Shown in pieces: positions 1 through 9,019 of a DNA stretch of 64,000 bases. The position numbers and the translations under genes are program-made. The stretch lies in NCBI RefSeq assembly GCF_012113595.1, contig NZ_CP050831.1:1674001-1738000 (forward strand), given 5' to 3'. The notes under the pieces are model-generated. The model was not told where the DNA came from. It searched no databases and was given only the letters and a program-made list of their open reading frames with translations. Numbering within the stretch: position 1 is the first letter of the stretch; each line of letters opens with the position of its first letter. The stretch is from Bacteroides faecium. GTDB lineage: Bacteria; Bacteroidota; Bacteroidia; Bacteroidales; Bacteroidaceae.

Positions 1-15
1 AGGAGGATATAAACT

Positions 16-2175
16 ATGAAGATTACAAAACTGATAGTGGCTGCATGCATCCTGACGGGTATAGCGGCTTGTGATACAGATAAAGATATGGCAGTGTACG
101 GTGAAGATTCCGGTGCTATTCAGATTGAAGCTGCCATTAATACGGCTTTCACCCGTAGCAATCCCGGTGCGGCAGGAGAGCAGCAGAAGCAATTTAATGA
201 AGGCGACCAAATCCAACTGACCTGTGAAGACGGATATCTGACTTATGCGCTCTCCGGCGGTAAATGGGCACCGACCGATAACTACTATTTGAGATGGGGA
301 GCGGAACCTGTTACTTATTCTGCCTTTTATCCGGTAGTGAGCGGGGCGAGCACGCTCAATTTTACACTTCCCGCCAATCAGCAACGCCTGGAGAACCTGG
401 CAAACGCCGATTATATGACCTGTACTGTGGCAAATGCCACCGACGATGGTTCCCGTATCCTTCGCCTGGGTATGAACCGGAAAATGGCGAAAGTCATTAT
501 GACACTGGCAGATGTGAGCGGACAAGGTAAGGTACAGGGAGTGAAAATCGGCTCTTATCAGGGATATACGAATGGAGAAGTGGTGTCGGGTACTTCTTTG
601 ATATCGCCCTTCATCACCGTTCCCGAAGGCGGCAAAGCCGGGCAGAACGGTTGTAGCTATACGGCTATTGTAGTTCCCGGCAAAGCCGGAGCAAGCGCCA
701 CATTTGTCTCTTTGAACTATTTGGGTGAGGACTTGGTGATGCCCGGTATCCCGGAACTGCAACCCGGAAAGTGCTATGAGTTCACTTTGAAGGTGGAAGG
801 CTCGGTAATATCAATCAGCGAACCGATTGTTTCCCCGTGGGATAGCGGTACTATTCAGGGAGGAGACGCAGAAGAATTACAGCTTGCAGCCTACTATGTG
901 AAAGAACAGCCGGCCGGAAATGCAACCGGTATGGACTGGGATAATGCTATGGGAGTGGATGCGTTGCGCAACCTGTTGCAAGTGAATGGCAACAGTGCTG
1001 TTTCCAATGCCAATGCTGTCAAGCTGGATGGCAAGAAGATTTATGTAGCCGCAGGCTCTTATGAGATAGCGAAAGAGAACTCCGGTGTGAAGATAGAATA
1101 TAGCGGTTACAGCAAGCAAGTGGAGATAACGGTTGAAGGCGGATACGACCCAACGAGTACAGGAACCGACCTGACGAAACGTGACGTCGGCAAATATACG
1201 ACTGCTTTTGTCAGAAATACGGCCAGTAATGCATCTGCTACAACCAACGCAATGTTTTGCCTTGGAAACCAAATAGATATAACTTTCGATGGTTGTACCT
1301 TTGACGGACAATATAAGCAAGGTGATAAAGGAGATGTGAACGGTTTTTATGCGGCGGCAGGTCAAGGCAACGCCAGTCTGCAATTGAAAAATTGTATTGT
1401 GAAGAACTTCAACCGTGAAAGTGCTTCTGACGCAGGAGCGGCTATCAAGATAGCTAAAGGAAGTGTTTTCCTGGAACGCGTAGAACTTGTGAATAATAGG
1501 GCACTTAATCGGGGGGGAGCCATCCTGACGAATAATGCAGCTTCTGTATTATTCATGAATAATTGCCTGCTACATGAAAATTATGCACCGGGAGCTTGGG
1601 GGACTACCATACATGCAGGAAACGGATATGTCTGCATGAATAATGTAACCATACTCGGCACGACAGGTACGGCAGGAAATAGTATTACCGTTAACGGAGA
1701 CGCTCGTTTTATGCTTTCCAATACCACTATTGTAGGTAACTTGGGCAATCCTAACGGGGTATTCCGTGCGGGAAAGGGGGCATCTCTTGTTGTCAACTCC
1801 CTTTTTGCCAAAGGAGCAGGAGTCAAAACGATTTGTATTGATAAAAATACTAGTACGCATATTACTTCCGGCGGATACAACGTCTATCAGGCAGCAGATG
1901 CCGGTTGGGGAGCTATTGATACGGATACCGACTATTCATCCCAGTCTCTTCCTTCCGCCGCTCTGACCGATGGTGTCTACCAATGGACAGTAACCGGTAC
2001 TATTGATGAATTTGCAACGAAACAGGCAGTGATTAATGCAGTGAAGTCTTTCGACGCTGCTGTGGGACAGCAATTTATCAACTGGGTGGGTGAAGACGGC
2101 TTTGGCGTAGACCAACGCGGAGCAGCTCGTAATGCCGGCAAGATGCAGGCCGGTGCCTATGATGCCGGATTGTAG
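16..2175 (+). CDS. Fimbrillin-like / beta-helix surface lipoprotein
   Basis: The 719-aa product starts with a lipoprotein signal peptide; the lipobox LTGIAAC puts the lipidated Cys near residue 19. Residues of about 25-285 resemble the Bacteroidales fimbrillin-like domain (KMAKVIMTL segment, then the conserved PGKCYEFTLKVEG end). Residues of about 290-719 are Asn/Gly-rich with repeated short strands (ITFDGCTFDG, LQLKNCIVKNF, LFMNNCLLHEN), the pattern of a right-handed parallel beta-helix, and end in a DQRG...GAYDAG tail typical of choice-of-anchor-Q proteins. A strong Shine-Dalgarno-like AGGAGG lies at 1-6. It is probably a surface-exposed glycan-binding or lyase-like protein co-transcribed with the enzymes downstream. 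No catalytic residue is identified, so binding rather than cleavage is only an inference. Confidence 0.75.
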   Translation: MKITKLIVAACILTGIAACDTDKDMAVYGEDSGAIQIEAAINTAFTRSNPGAAGEQQKQFNEGDQIQLTCEDGYLTYALSGGKWAPTDNYYLRWGAEPVTYSAFYPVVSGASTLNFTLPANQQRLENLANADYMTCTVANATDDGSRILRLGMNRKMAKVIMTLADVSGQGKVQGVKIGSYQGYTNGEVVSGTSLISPFITVPEGGKAGQNGCSYTAIVVPGKAGASATFVSLNYLGEDLVMPGIPELQPGKCYEFTLKVEGSVISISEPIVSPWDSGTIQGGDAEELQLAAYYVKEQPAGNATGMDWDNAMGVDALRNLLQVNGNSAVSNANAVKLDGKKIYVAAGSYEIAKENSGVKIEYSGYSKQVEITVEGGYDPTSTGTDLTKRDVGKYTTAFVRNTASNASATTNAMFCLGNQIDITFDGCTFDGQYKQGDKGDVNGFYAAAGQGNASLQLKNCIVKNFNRESASDAGAAIKIAKGSVFLERVELVNNRALNRGGAILTNNAASVLFMNNCLLHENYAPGAWGTTIHAGNGYVCMNNVTILGTTGTAGNSITVNGDARFMLSNTTIVGNLGNPNGVFRAGKGASLVVNSLFAKGAGVKTICIDKNTSTHITSGGYNVYQAADAGWGAIDTDTDYSSQSLPSAALTDGVYQWTVTGTIDEFATKQAVINAVKSFDAAVGQQFINWVGEDGFGVDQRGAARNAGKMQAGAYDAGL

Positions 2176-2225
2176 TAATGAAGTGACAGGGTATTGAGTA
2201 AAATAAAGTAAGAAGATTAAAAAGA

Positions 2226-3137
2226 ATGAAAGATATGAAGAAAAGCAAGTTCATTGTGCTTTTGTTACTTTTCTGTTTGCAGCCAGGTTTCCTGGCTGCA
2301 CAACGGGCGGAAACCATTCGCAAAGATGTGTTGAATCCGCGCCTGGACAAAGTATTGGTGGTGGCGCATCGTGGAAACTGGAGTATTGCCCCCGAAAACT
2401 CCGTGGCAGCCATCGACAGTGCTATTCAGATGAAGGTCGACATTGTAGAGATAGATATCCGTAAGACGAAAGACGGACAATTAGTGTTGATGCATGACGA
2501 TACGATAGACCGCACCACCAATGGTACAGGCAAAGTGAAGGATAAGACATTGGCTGAAATTAAGCAACTCCGGTTGAAGGATAAAAACGGCCGGCTGACG
2601 GAACATACCGTTCCCACTTTAGAAGAAGCATTATTGGCCGCCAAAGGTCAAATCATGGTGAACCTGGATAAGGCTTACAACATTTTTGATGATGTATATA
2701 CTATATTGGAGAAAACAGGTACTGCCGATTTAGTTATAATGAAAGGCGGTCATCCGGTAGAGACGGTAAAACGGGAATTCGGCTCTTACCTGGATAAAGT
2801 AATCTATATGCCCGTCGTAACGATTGACGACGAGAAATCGGTAAAGGTTATCGAGGACTATATGGAGCAGTTGCATCCCGTTGCTTTTGAATTGTGCTAC
2901 CGGAATCCTTCAAGCACGGTGCCTGCCAGGATGGAACGCAGGCTGGCGGGAAAGAGTCTGATTTGGTATAATACCTTATGGGCTTCTTTAGCGGGAGGAC
3001 ACGATGATGAACTCGCAAGGAAAGACCCGGACGCAAGTTATGGATACCTCATCAATACATTGGGAGCAAGAATCCTTCAAACAGACTCTCCGGCTTATAT
3101 GCTCGATTATCTGAGAAGCAAAGGATGGCATGACTAA
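2226..3137 (+). CDS. Secreted glycerophosphodiester phosphodiesterase family protein
   Basis: The 303-aa protein has a cleavable signal peptide (KKSKFIVLLLLF, cut after LAAQ). It carries the GDPD barrel motifs: HRGNWSIAPENS at about residue 40, EIDIRKTKDG, and LMHDDTIDRTTNGTG. The HRG, E-x-D and HDD residues are the metal-binding and catalytic set of the family, which hydrolyses glycerophosphodiesters to glycerol 3-phosphate and an alcohol. It should act in the periplasm or at the cell surface. It lies 50 bp after the beta-helix lipoprotein and 19 bp before the GH20 gene, so one operon is likely. The substrate is unknown; a phosphodiester-decorated glycan or a phospholipid head group both fit. 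An alternative start is Met4 (2235). Confidence 0.85.
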   Translation: MKDMKKSKFIVLLLLFCLQPGFLAAQRAETIRKDVLNPRLDKVLVVAHRGNWSIAPENSVAAIDSAIQMKVDIVEIDIRKTKDGQLVLMHDDTIDRTTNGTGKVKDKTLAEIKQLRLKDKNGRLTEHTVPTLEEALLAAKGQIMVNLDKAYNIFDDVYTILEKTGTADLVIMKGGHPVETVKREFGSYLDKVIYMPVVTIDDEKSVKVIEDYMEQLHPVAFELCYRNPSSTVPARMERRLAGKSLIWYNTLWASLAGGHDDELARKDPDASYGYLINTLGARILQTDSPAYMLDYLRSKGWHD

Positions 3138-3156
3138 TCACTAAGAAACGAAACTT

Positions 3157-5661
3157 ATGAACGATATACGATTTTCTTTATTAGCGGGATGGCTGTGTAT
3201 CCTACTCGTTGCGGGCGGTTGTAAATCAGCAAATGATTCCAAAGCTCCGGTATCTCTGACCTGGGAAATGGGAAATTACGATGAAAACGGCAAATATTAT
3301 GAGAACTCATTTGTAGTGAAGAACATTTCCGATGCTCCTTTAGGAAAGGACTGGGAGATTTTCTACTCGCAGTTCCCCCGTAAAATCCTGCCGGATGCTT
3401 CATCACCGGTGAAAGTAGAGCAGGTAAACGCTACCTACTTTAAAATGTATCCGGGCGAAGGCTTTACCTCATTAGCTCCGGGAGACTCCTTGAAAGTGAT
3501 TTTCAAGTGCGACGGCGAAGTGCCGAAGAACTCGCACGCACCCGAAGGCGCTTATTGGGTAAGTCAGTCGGGTGTATCCAAAGGAAAGCCGCTTCCTGTG
3601 GTGCTGGATGCCATTCCATTACCCGTCACAGAATGGCAAAAGTCTGCCGCACAAAAGACTTATGACACCAATCTTCGTTTGGCGGACGCACGTACTTCAG
3701 AATTCCGTTCGGCGGATATCATACCTTCCGTAAAGAAAGTACTTCCCGCCGACGGGGAAATCTTATTGGAAAAGCAACTTGCCTTGACATTCCATGACGA
3801 TTTTGCAAACGAAGCAAAGCTCCTGAAAGAGAAACTGACCGGATGGTTCGGACTCGAAATAGCTCCGGAAGCTCCAGTGACTATCGTCCTGGATTATCTC
3901 ACGGACGATAAAAAGGCAGTAAATGAAGAATATTATGAACTCCATATTGCCGGGCAGCAAATCAGAATCAGCGGGGCTACTTCGCACGGAATATTCAATG
4001 GAACGCAAACCCTGTTAGGACTGCTGAAAGGGCAGGACAGCCCGTTACGCCTGGAAGCAATGTCTATCGAAGACTATCCGGATTTATTATACCGGGGACA
4101 GATGATTGACATTGCCCGTAACTACACGACAGTTGATAATCTGAAGAAACTAATAGATATTCTTTCTTCCTATAAACTGAATGTGCTCCATTTCCATTTC
4201 TCGGACGATGAAGGCTGGCGCCTGGAAATTCCGGGGTTGGAAGAGCTGACAACAGTCGGTGCGCGACGGGGACATACCGTCGATGAAAAGGAATGGCAAT
4301 ACCCTGCTTACAACGGTGGATTCGACCCGTTTTCTGCTACAACAGGAAACGGCTATTATACCCGCGCCGAATTTATTGATTTCTTACAGTACGCAGCGGA
4401 AAGACATATACAGGTCATCCCTGAAATAGAATCTCCCGGTCATGCTCGTGCAGCCATTGTTTCGATGAAAGCGCGGTATAATAAATATATGGATACCGAC
4501 CCCGAGAAAGCGAAAGAATATCTCTTGAGTGACTTACAAGACACTTCCCGTTATATTTCCGCACAAGCCTATACGGATAATGTGATGAATGTAGCCTTGC
4601 CGTCGACCTATCGTTTTATGGAAAAGGTGATTCAGGAAATAGTGGCTATGTATAAAGAAGCCAATGTACCTCTGACTACTATCCACCTGGGTGGTGACGA
4701 AGTAGCACGGGGTGCGTGGATGGGTTCTCCTTTGTGCCAGGCATTAATGGAAGAACATGGAATGGCGAAAGCGCATGACCTGGCCGAGTATTTCATTACC
4801 CGGGTGGTTGACTGTCTGCAACAGTATAACTTGTCCTTTAACGGTTGGCAGGAAGTAGCTTTGGAACATAAGCCGGAGACTCATACCTATCTGTCCCGAC
4901 ACGCAGCCGGCATCAACTCATGGAAAACGGTTCCTGAATGGAAAGAAGACGAAATTCCTTATCAGATAGCCAACAACGGTTATCCGGTGATTCTCTGCAA
5001 CGTGAATAACTTCTATCTGGATTTGGCTTACGATGCCCATCCCGATGAACCGGGACATTTCTGGGGCGGATATGTGGATGAGTCCAAAGCATTCTCCATG
5101 CTTCCTTATGACGTCTACCGTTCTTCCCGCACAGACATGGCAGGCAACCCGGTCGATGTAAGCGCCGCAGGAAAAGGAAAAACGACACTGACCGCATCAG
5201 GCAGGGAAAATATAAAAGGTGTGCAGGCACAATTGTTTGCCGAAACGATTCGAGGATTTCAATGGGTAGAATATTATATATTCCCAAAAGTGATGGGACT
5301 GGTAGAACGTGGCTGGAATGCACACCCGGATTGGGAAACCCTTTCGGGCGTGGCAGAACAGCAAACCTTTGACCGGGATTTATCACTATTCTATGAAAAA
5401 ATCAGTGTGAAGGAAATGCCTTGTTGGAGCCGGACAGGGGTAAACTTCCGTTTACCTCACCCCGGACTTTCCGTCAAAGACGGACTTCTGTACGCCAATA
5501 CCCCCATCGCAGGCGGACAGATACGCTATACGACGGACGGCACGGAACCGACAGTCGAATCAGCACTTTGGGAAGTTCCCGTCACTTGTCGTTCGGCAGT
5601 CGTGAAAGCTAAATTGTTCTTTGAGGATAAGCAAAGTGTAACCAGCCTTTATATGCAGTAG
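3157..5661 (+). CDS. GH20 beta-N-acetylhexosaminidase lipoprotein
   Basis: The 834-aa protein has a lipoprotein signal (lipobox VAGGC). Domains in order: a CHB_HEX-like N-terminal domain (about 25-165), a GH20b domain (about 185-305), the GH20 barrel (about 310-670) and a chitobiase-type C-terminal domain (IRYTTDGTEPTVE). The GH20 signature HLGGDE is present, with the catalytic Asp514-Glu515 pair used in substrate-assisted hydrolysis. It releases terminal GlcNAc or GalNAc from glycans. It is longer than simple GH20 enzymes because of the N- and C-terminal chitobiase-type domains. It is the third gene of a + strand cluster and is followed 177 bp later by a GH3 gene, which suggests breakdown of an N-acetylhexosamine-containing glycan. 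Confidence 0.92.
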   Translation: MNDIRFSLLAGWLCILLVAGGCKSANDSKAPVSLTWEMGNYDENGKYYENSFVVKNISDAPLGKDWEIFYSQFPRKILPDASSPVKVEQVNATYFKMYPGEGFTSLAPGDSLKVIFKCDGEVPKNSHAPEGAYWVSQSGVSKGKPLPVVLDAIPLPVTEWQKSAAQKTYDTNLRLADARTSEFRSADIIPSVKKVLPADGEILLEKQLALTFHDDFANEAKLLKEKLTGWFGLEIAPEAPVTIVLDYLTDDKKAVNEEYYELHIAGQQIRISGATSHGIFNGTQTLLGLLKGQDSPLRLEAMSIEDYPDLLYRGQMIDIARNYTTVDNLKKLIDILSSYKLNVLHFHFSDDEGWRLEIPGLEELTTVGARRGHTVDEKEWQYPAYNGGFDPFSATTGNGYYTRAEFIDFLQYAAERHIQVIPEIESPGHARAAIVSMKARYNKYMDTDPEKAKEYLLSDLQDTSRYISAQAYTDNVMNVALPSTYRFMEKVIQEIVAMYKEANVPLTTIHLGGDEVARGAWMGSPLCQALMEEHGMAKAHDLAEYFITRVVDCLQQYNLSFNGWQEVALEHKPETHTYLSRHAAGINSWKTVPEWKEDEIPYQIANNGYPVILCNVNNFYLDLAYDAHPDEPGHFWGGYVDESKAFSMLPYDVYRSSRTDMAGNPVDVSAAGKGKTTLTASGRENIKGVQAQLFAETIRGFQWVEYYIFPKVMGLVERGWNAHPDWETLSGVAEQQTFDRDLSLFYEKISVKEMPCWSRTGVNFRLPHPGLSVKDGLLYANTPIAGGQIRYTTDGTEPTVESALWEVPVTCRSAVVKAKLFFEDKQSVTSLYMQ

Positions 5662-5838
5662 TTAGTGGGATAGTATAGGAACGTACCTTTAATTTCTGTT
5701 GGGTTTATGCTTTAGAATATGAAGATGAAATCATAAATATAATAAATATTAATAAAATCGATAATGAGTAGTAGATGATAGTAAATTAGGAGTCTTTATA
5801 TATAAAGTACTAACTTACTTCTTATATCATAAATAAAC

Positions 5839-8085
5839 ATGAAACTTAAAGCATTGTTACTTGGCTTGTCTATTATGGCTGCATTGCCTGCTTCGGCGCA
5901 GAAACCGGTGTATCTGGATACGAATAAGCCAATCGAAGAGCGAGTAAAAGACGCATTGAACCGGATGACCCTTGAAGAAAAGGTGAAGATGCTTCATGCA
6001 CAGTCTAAATTCAGTTCGGCAGGCGTGCCTCGTCTCGGAATTCCCGAAGTATGGGCTACCGACGGCCCTCACGGCATCCGTCCGGAAGTATTGTGGGATG
6101 AATGGGATCAGGCAGGATGGACAAACGATTCCTGTATCGCTTATCCCGCATTGACTTGCCTTTCCGCCACCTGGAATCCCGAAATGTCTCATCTTTACGG
6201 AAAAAGTATCGGTGAAGAGGCACGTTACCGGAAAAAAGACATCCTGTTAGGCCCCGGTGTGAACATCTACCGTACCCCTTTGAACGGACGTAATTTCGAA
6301 TACATGGGCGAAGACCCGTATCTGTCCGCCACAATGGTAGTTCCTTATATCAAAGGAGTGCAGGAGAACGGTGTAGCCGCCTGCGTGAAACATTACGCGC
6401 TGAACAATCAGGAATTCAACCGGCATACCACTAACGTGCATCTGAGCGACCGTGCCCTTTATGAAATATACCTGCCTGCCTTTAAAGCTGCCGTTCAGGA
6501 AGGTGGAACCTGGTCGATTATGGGCTCCTATAATCTTTATCAGGGGCAGCACGCTTGCCACAACAAACGTCTGCTCAAAGACATTCTCCGCGATGAATGG
6601 GGCTTTGACGGTGTAGTCGTGTCCGACTGGGGTGGTGTGCATAATACAGAACAAGCCATCTACAACGGACTGGACTTGGAATTCGGTTCGTGGACAAACG
6701 GATTGTCTGCCGGAACCCGTAATGCTTATGATAATTATTACCTGGCTTTCCCTTACCTGAAACTGATTAAAGAGGGTAAAGTCGGAACAAAAGAGCTGGA
6801 CGAGAAAGTCAGCAATATCCTTCGTCTGATTTTCCGTACTTCGATGGACCCGCATAAGCCGTTTGGCTCTTTAGGTTCTCCCGAACACGGACAAGCCGGT
6901 CGTAAGATAGCTAAGGAAGGAATCGTTCTTTTGCAGAACAAGAATAACGTATTGCCTATCGATTTGAACAAGGCGAAAAAAATAGCCGTTATCGGTGAGA
7001 ATGCGATCAAGATGATGACAGTAGGCGGTGGCAGTTCTTCCTTGAAAGTGAAGTACGAGATTTCTCCGTTAGACGGTTTAAAAGCACGTGCCGGCTCACA
7101 GGCAGAGATTGTATATGCCCGTGGATATGTAGGCGACCCGACAGGAGAATATAACGGTGTGAAAACTGGGCAGGACTTGAAAGATGACCGTTCGGAAGAT
7201 GAACTTCTCGCTGAGGCTTTGCAAGTGGCTAAGGACGCGGATTACGTTATCTTCTTCGGTGGGCTGAACAAGAGCAATCACCAGGATTGTGAAGATTCTG
7301 ACCGTGCTTCTTTAGACTTGCCATACGCACAGGACAGAGTCATCAGTGAATTGGCAAAGGTTAATAAAAACCTTATATTTGTCAATATCTCCGGTAATGC
7401 AGTGGCTATGCCTTGGGTGAACGAAGTCCCCGCCATTGTACAAGGCTGGTTCTTGGGTTCGGAAGCCGGAACGGCTCTTGCTTCGGTTTTAGTAGGAGAT
7501 GCGAACCCTTCCGGAAAACTACCTTTCACTTTCCCCGTAAAACTGGACGATGTAGGTGCTCATAAACTGGGTGAATATCCGGGTAATAAGGAAGAACTCG
7601 CAAAATCCAAGCATAGGGGGGATACTATTAACGAAACTTATCACGAAGATATTTTTGTAGGTTACCGTTGGGCAGATAAGGAGAAAATCAAACCATTGTT
7701 CCCATTCGGACATGGATTGAGCTATACAACTTTCGTTTATGGCAAACCTTCCGCAGATAAGAAAACAATGACCGCCGATGACACGATTTCGTTCACTGTC
7801 AACGTGAAGAATACAGGAACCCGCGAAGGTCAGGAAGTCGTTCAGCTTTATATCAGTGACAAGAAATCCTCTCTGCCCCGTCCGGTGAAAGAACTGAAAG
7901 GTTTCCAAAAAGTGAGACTGGCTCCGGGCGAAGAGAAAGCGGTAACGCTGACGGTTGATAAGAAAGCATTGAGCTTCTTCGATGATGGGAAACACGAGTG
8001 GATAGCCGAACCGGGTAAGTTTGAAGCGGTTATCGGAAGTTCATCAAGAGATATTAGGGGGATTGTACCCTTTGAATTGAAATAG
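5839..8085 (+). CDS. GH3 beta-glycosidase (beta-glucosidase-like)
   Basis: The 748-aa protein has a type I signal peptide (ending ALPASAQ). It contains the GH3 N-terminal barrel (about 30-340), the C-terminal alpha/beta sandwich (about 370-600) and a fibronectin III-like domain (about 650-745, VKNTGTREGQEVVQLYI). The family nucleophile is visible as Asp263 in VVVSDWGG, and KHYALNNQE is the conserved substrate-binding stretch. It is predicted to be a periplasmic exo-beta-glucosidase or beta-xylosidase; the sequence alone does not fix the sugar. The 177-bp upstream gap is AT-rich and holds a 14-bp perfect palindrome (CTTTATATATAAAG, 5794-5807), so the gene may have its own promoter. A strong terminator follows. 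Confidence 0.92.
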   Translation: MKLKALLLGLSIMAALPASAQKPVYLDTNKPIEERVKDALNRMTLEEKVKMLHAQSKFSSAGVPRLGIPEVWATDGPHGIRPEVLWDEWDQAGWTNDSCIAYPALTCLSATWNPEMSHLYGKSIGEEARYRKKDILLGPGVNIYRTPLNGRNFEYMGEDPYLSATMVVPYIKGVQENGVAACVKHYALNNQEFNRHTTNVHLSDRALYEIYLPAFKAAVQEGGTWSIMGSYNLYQGQHACHNKRLLKDILRDEWGFDGVVVSDWGGVHNTEQAIYNGLDLEFGSWTNGLSAGTRNAYDNYYLAFPYLKLIKEGKVGTKELDEKVSNILRLIFRTSMDPHKPFGSLGSPEHGQAGRKIAKEGIVLLQNKNNVLPIDLNKAKKIAVIGENAIKMMTVGGGSSSLKVKYEISPLDGLKARAGSQAEIVYARGYVGDPTGEYNGVKTGQDLKDDRSEDELLAEALQVAKDADYVIFFGGLNKSNHQDCEDSDRASLDLPYAQDRVISELAKVNKNLIFVNISGNAVAMPWVNEVPAIVQGWFLGSEAGTALASVLVGDANPSGKLPFTFPVKLDDVGAHKLGEYPGNKEELAKSKHRGDTINETYHEDIFVGYRWADKEKIKPLFPFGHGLSYTTFVYGKPSADKKTMTADDTISFTVNVKNTGTREGQEVVQLYISDKKSSLPRPVKELKGFQKVRLAPGEEKAVTLTVDKKALSFFDDGKHEWIAEPGKFEAVIGSSSRDIRGIVPFELK

Positions 8086-8113
8086 GTAGAAAGTTGGTAA
8101 AAATGGATTGTCG

Positions 8114-8161
8114 GGAGAATGTTACTGTCTGTCAAGATAGGAGTAACATTCTCCTTTTTTT
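8114..8161 (+). terminator. Rho-independent terminator after GH3 gene
   Basis: GGAGAATGTTACT (8114-8126) pairs perfectly with AGTAACATTCTCC (8142-8154), a 13-bp stem followed by a run of seven T. It ends the + strand glycosidase cluster. Confidence 0.9.
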
Positions 8162-8202
8162 CATTGAAACTTTTCAATTATTGTTATAAAGCCTATGAAA
8201 TT

Positions 8203-8520
8203 TTACCAAAGGGCAACTTTCCCCAAAGAGCCAAGTTCTAAACTTGCTGTTTTTACTCCCATTGCCTTAAATGCTCTTACAATCGTAGAAAAAGAGATAC
8301 TTTTTCCGCTTTCAATCTTTGATATTTGCGCTCTTTTCACTCCCATAAGTTCTCCTAGTTGTTCCTGAGTAAGATTTTTGGCTTCTCTTGCTTGTTTAAT
8401 AGCTTCTCCAATGAGAAAGTTATTAATATCAGTCTCATATTTTTCACGTGCAGGAGTACCTTTTTCTCCTATTACCCTATCCAGCATTTCTTCATGAGTA
8501 TAAACTTTCAATTTTTCCAT
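8203..8520 (-). CDS. XRE-family HTH regulator, HigA-type orphan antitoxin
   Basis: The 105-aa protein has a Cro/CI-type helix-turn-helix in its C-terminal half (LTQEQLGELMGVKRAQISKI, residues of about 50-70). The N-terminal lead KVYTHEEMLDRVIGEKGT resembles antitoxins of Bacteroides HigBA-type modules, where the RelE-like toxin gene normally sits immediately upstream. Here the 5' side holds no toxin reading frame, only a promoter-like region and then the inverted-repeat structure at 8645-9117. It is therefore either a stand-alone regulator or the remnant of a toxin-antitoxin pair. A 14-bp palindrome at 8586-8599 would suit autoregulation. Confidence 0.8.
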   Translation of the reverse strand: MEKLKVYTHEEMLDRVIGEKGTPAREKYETDINNFLIGEAIKQAREAKNLTQEQLGELMGVKRAQISKIESGKSISFSTIVRAFKAMGVKTASLELGSLGKVALW

Positions 8521-8568
8521 ATCACTACTTTTTAGAGTTGGAATATATTTTTCTTAATGTTATAACAA

Positions 8569-8599
8569 CGAAGATATAAGAAACGTTCCTATTTAGGAA
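8569..8599 (-). promoter_or_regulatory. Putative promoter and operator of the HTH gene
   Basis: On the - strand TATCTTCG (8569-8576) matches the -7 consensus TAnnTTTG at all but one fixed position. Just upstream lies the perfect 14-bp palindrome TTCCTATTTAGGAA (8586-8599). A dyad between the -33 and -7 positions is a usual site for an autoregulating HTH protein. That it is bound by this protein is inference. Confidence 0.35.
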
Positions 8600-8644
8600 A
8601 CAATTGCTGCTATATTTTCGACCAAACAATGACTAAATATGGAT

Positions 8645-8742
8645 GTTCACCGGTTTCACTTTAATTTGAATGGTTATAAATCAGTGGCTTATGGGTGAAA
8701 CGAGACATCAAAAATGAAGTATTCGTTCTTCACTCCATTCAC
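8645..8742. repeat. Left arm of 98-nt inverted repeat
   Basis: This arm aligns without gaps to the reverse complement of 9020-9117: 81 of 98 positions match by my hand alignment (about 83%). The longest exact stretch is the 15-nt CTTATGGGTGAAACG. The arms enclose the tandem-repeat block. No transposase gene and no clear target-site duplication are seen at the outer ends. Confidence 0.9.
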
Positions 8743-8755
8743 CTTGCTTTTTTCA

Positions 8756-9000
8756 AATATGCTATGAGCTAAAATAAATATGCTATAAGCAAAAACGAAT
8801 ATGCTTATAGCAAAATGAAATATGCTCATAGCTAATATTCCGTTAGGTATTAACATTTGAACTATCAGGTATTAATACTCTATCCTTAGGGTGTTAATAT
8901 CTGAGTTGTTGGGCATATATACCCAAGACGCAGGAGCTATATATCCAAGACATTGGAACTATATGCCCAGCACATTGGGTCTATATGTCCAATAAACGTT
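8756..9000. repeat. Three blocks of 21-22-nt degenerate tandem repeats
   Basis: Block A has four copies starting AATATGCT at 8756, 8777, 8798 and 8819, exactly 21 nt apart, each with a GCT-nnn-AGC core. Block B has three copies around AGGTATTAA (8845, 8867, about 8889), 22 nt apart. Block C has four copies around CTATATnnCCAA, with CAAGAC-type anchors at 8924, 8946, 8968 and 8990, 22 nt apart. There are no spacers and no cas genes. The 963-base gap from 8521 to 9483 holds no convincing protein gene. Confidence 0.85.
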
Positions 9001-9019
9001 GTAAGGCAAATTTTGAGAT

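Noticed and set aside
6247..6855. 202-codon - strand frame inside the GH3 gene
   Set aside because: It is antisense to the catalytic barrel of GH3, with no signal or promoter. Shadow frame.
8756..9000. Possible CRISPR array
   Set aside because: The units are contiguous, 21-22 nt, degenerate and without unique spacers. No cas genes are present. The same holds for 35893-36024.
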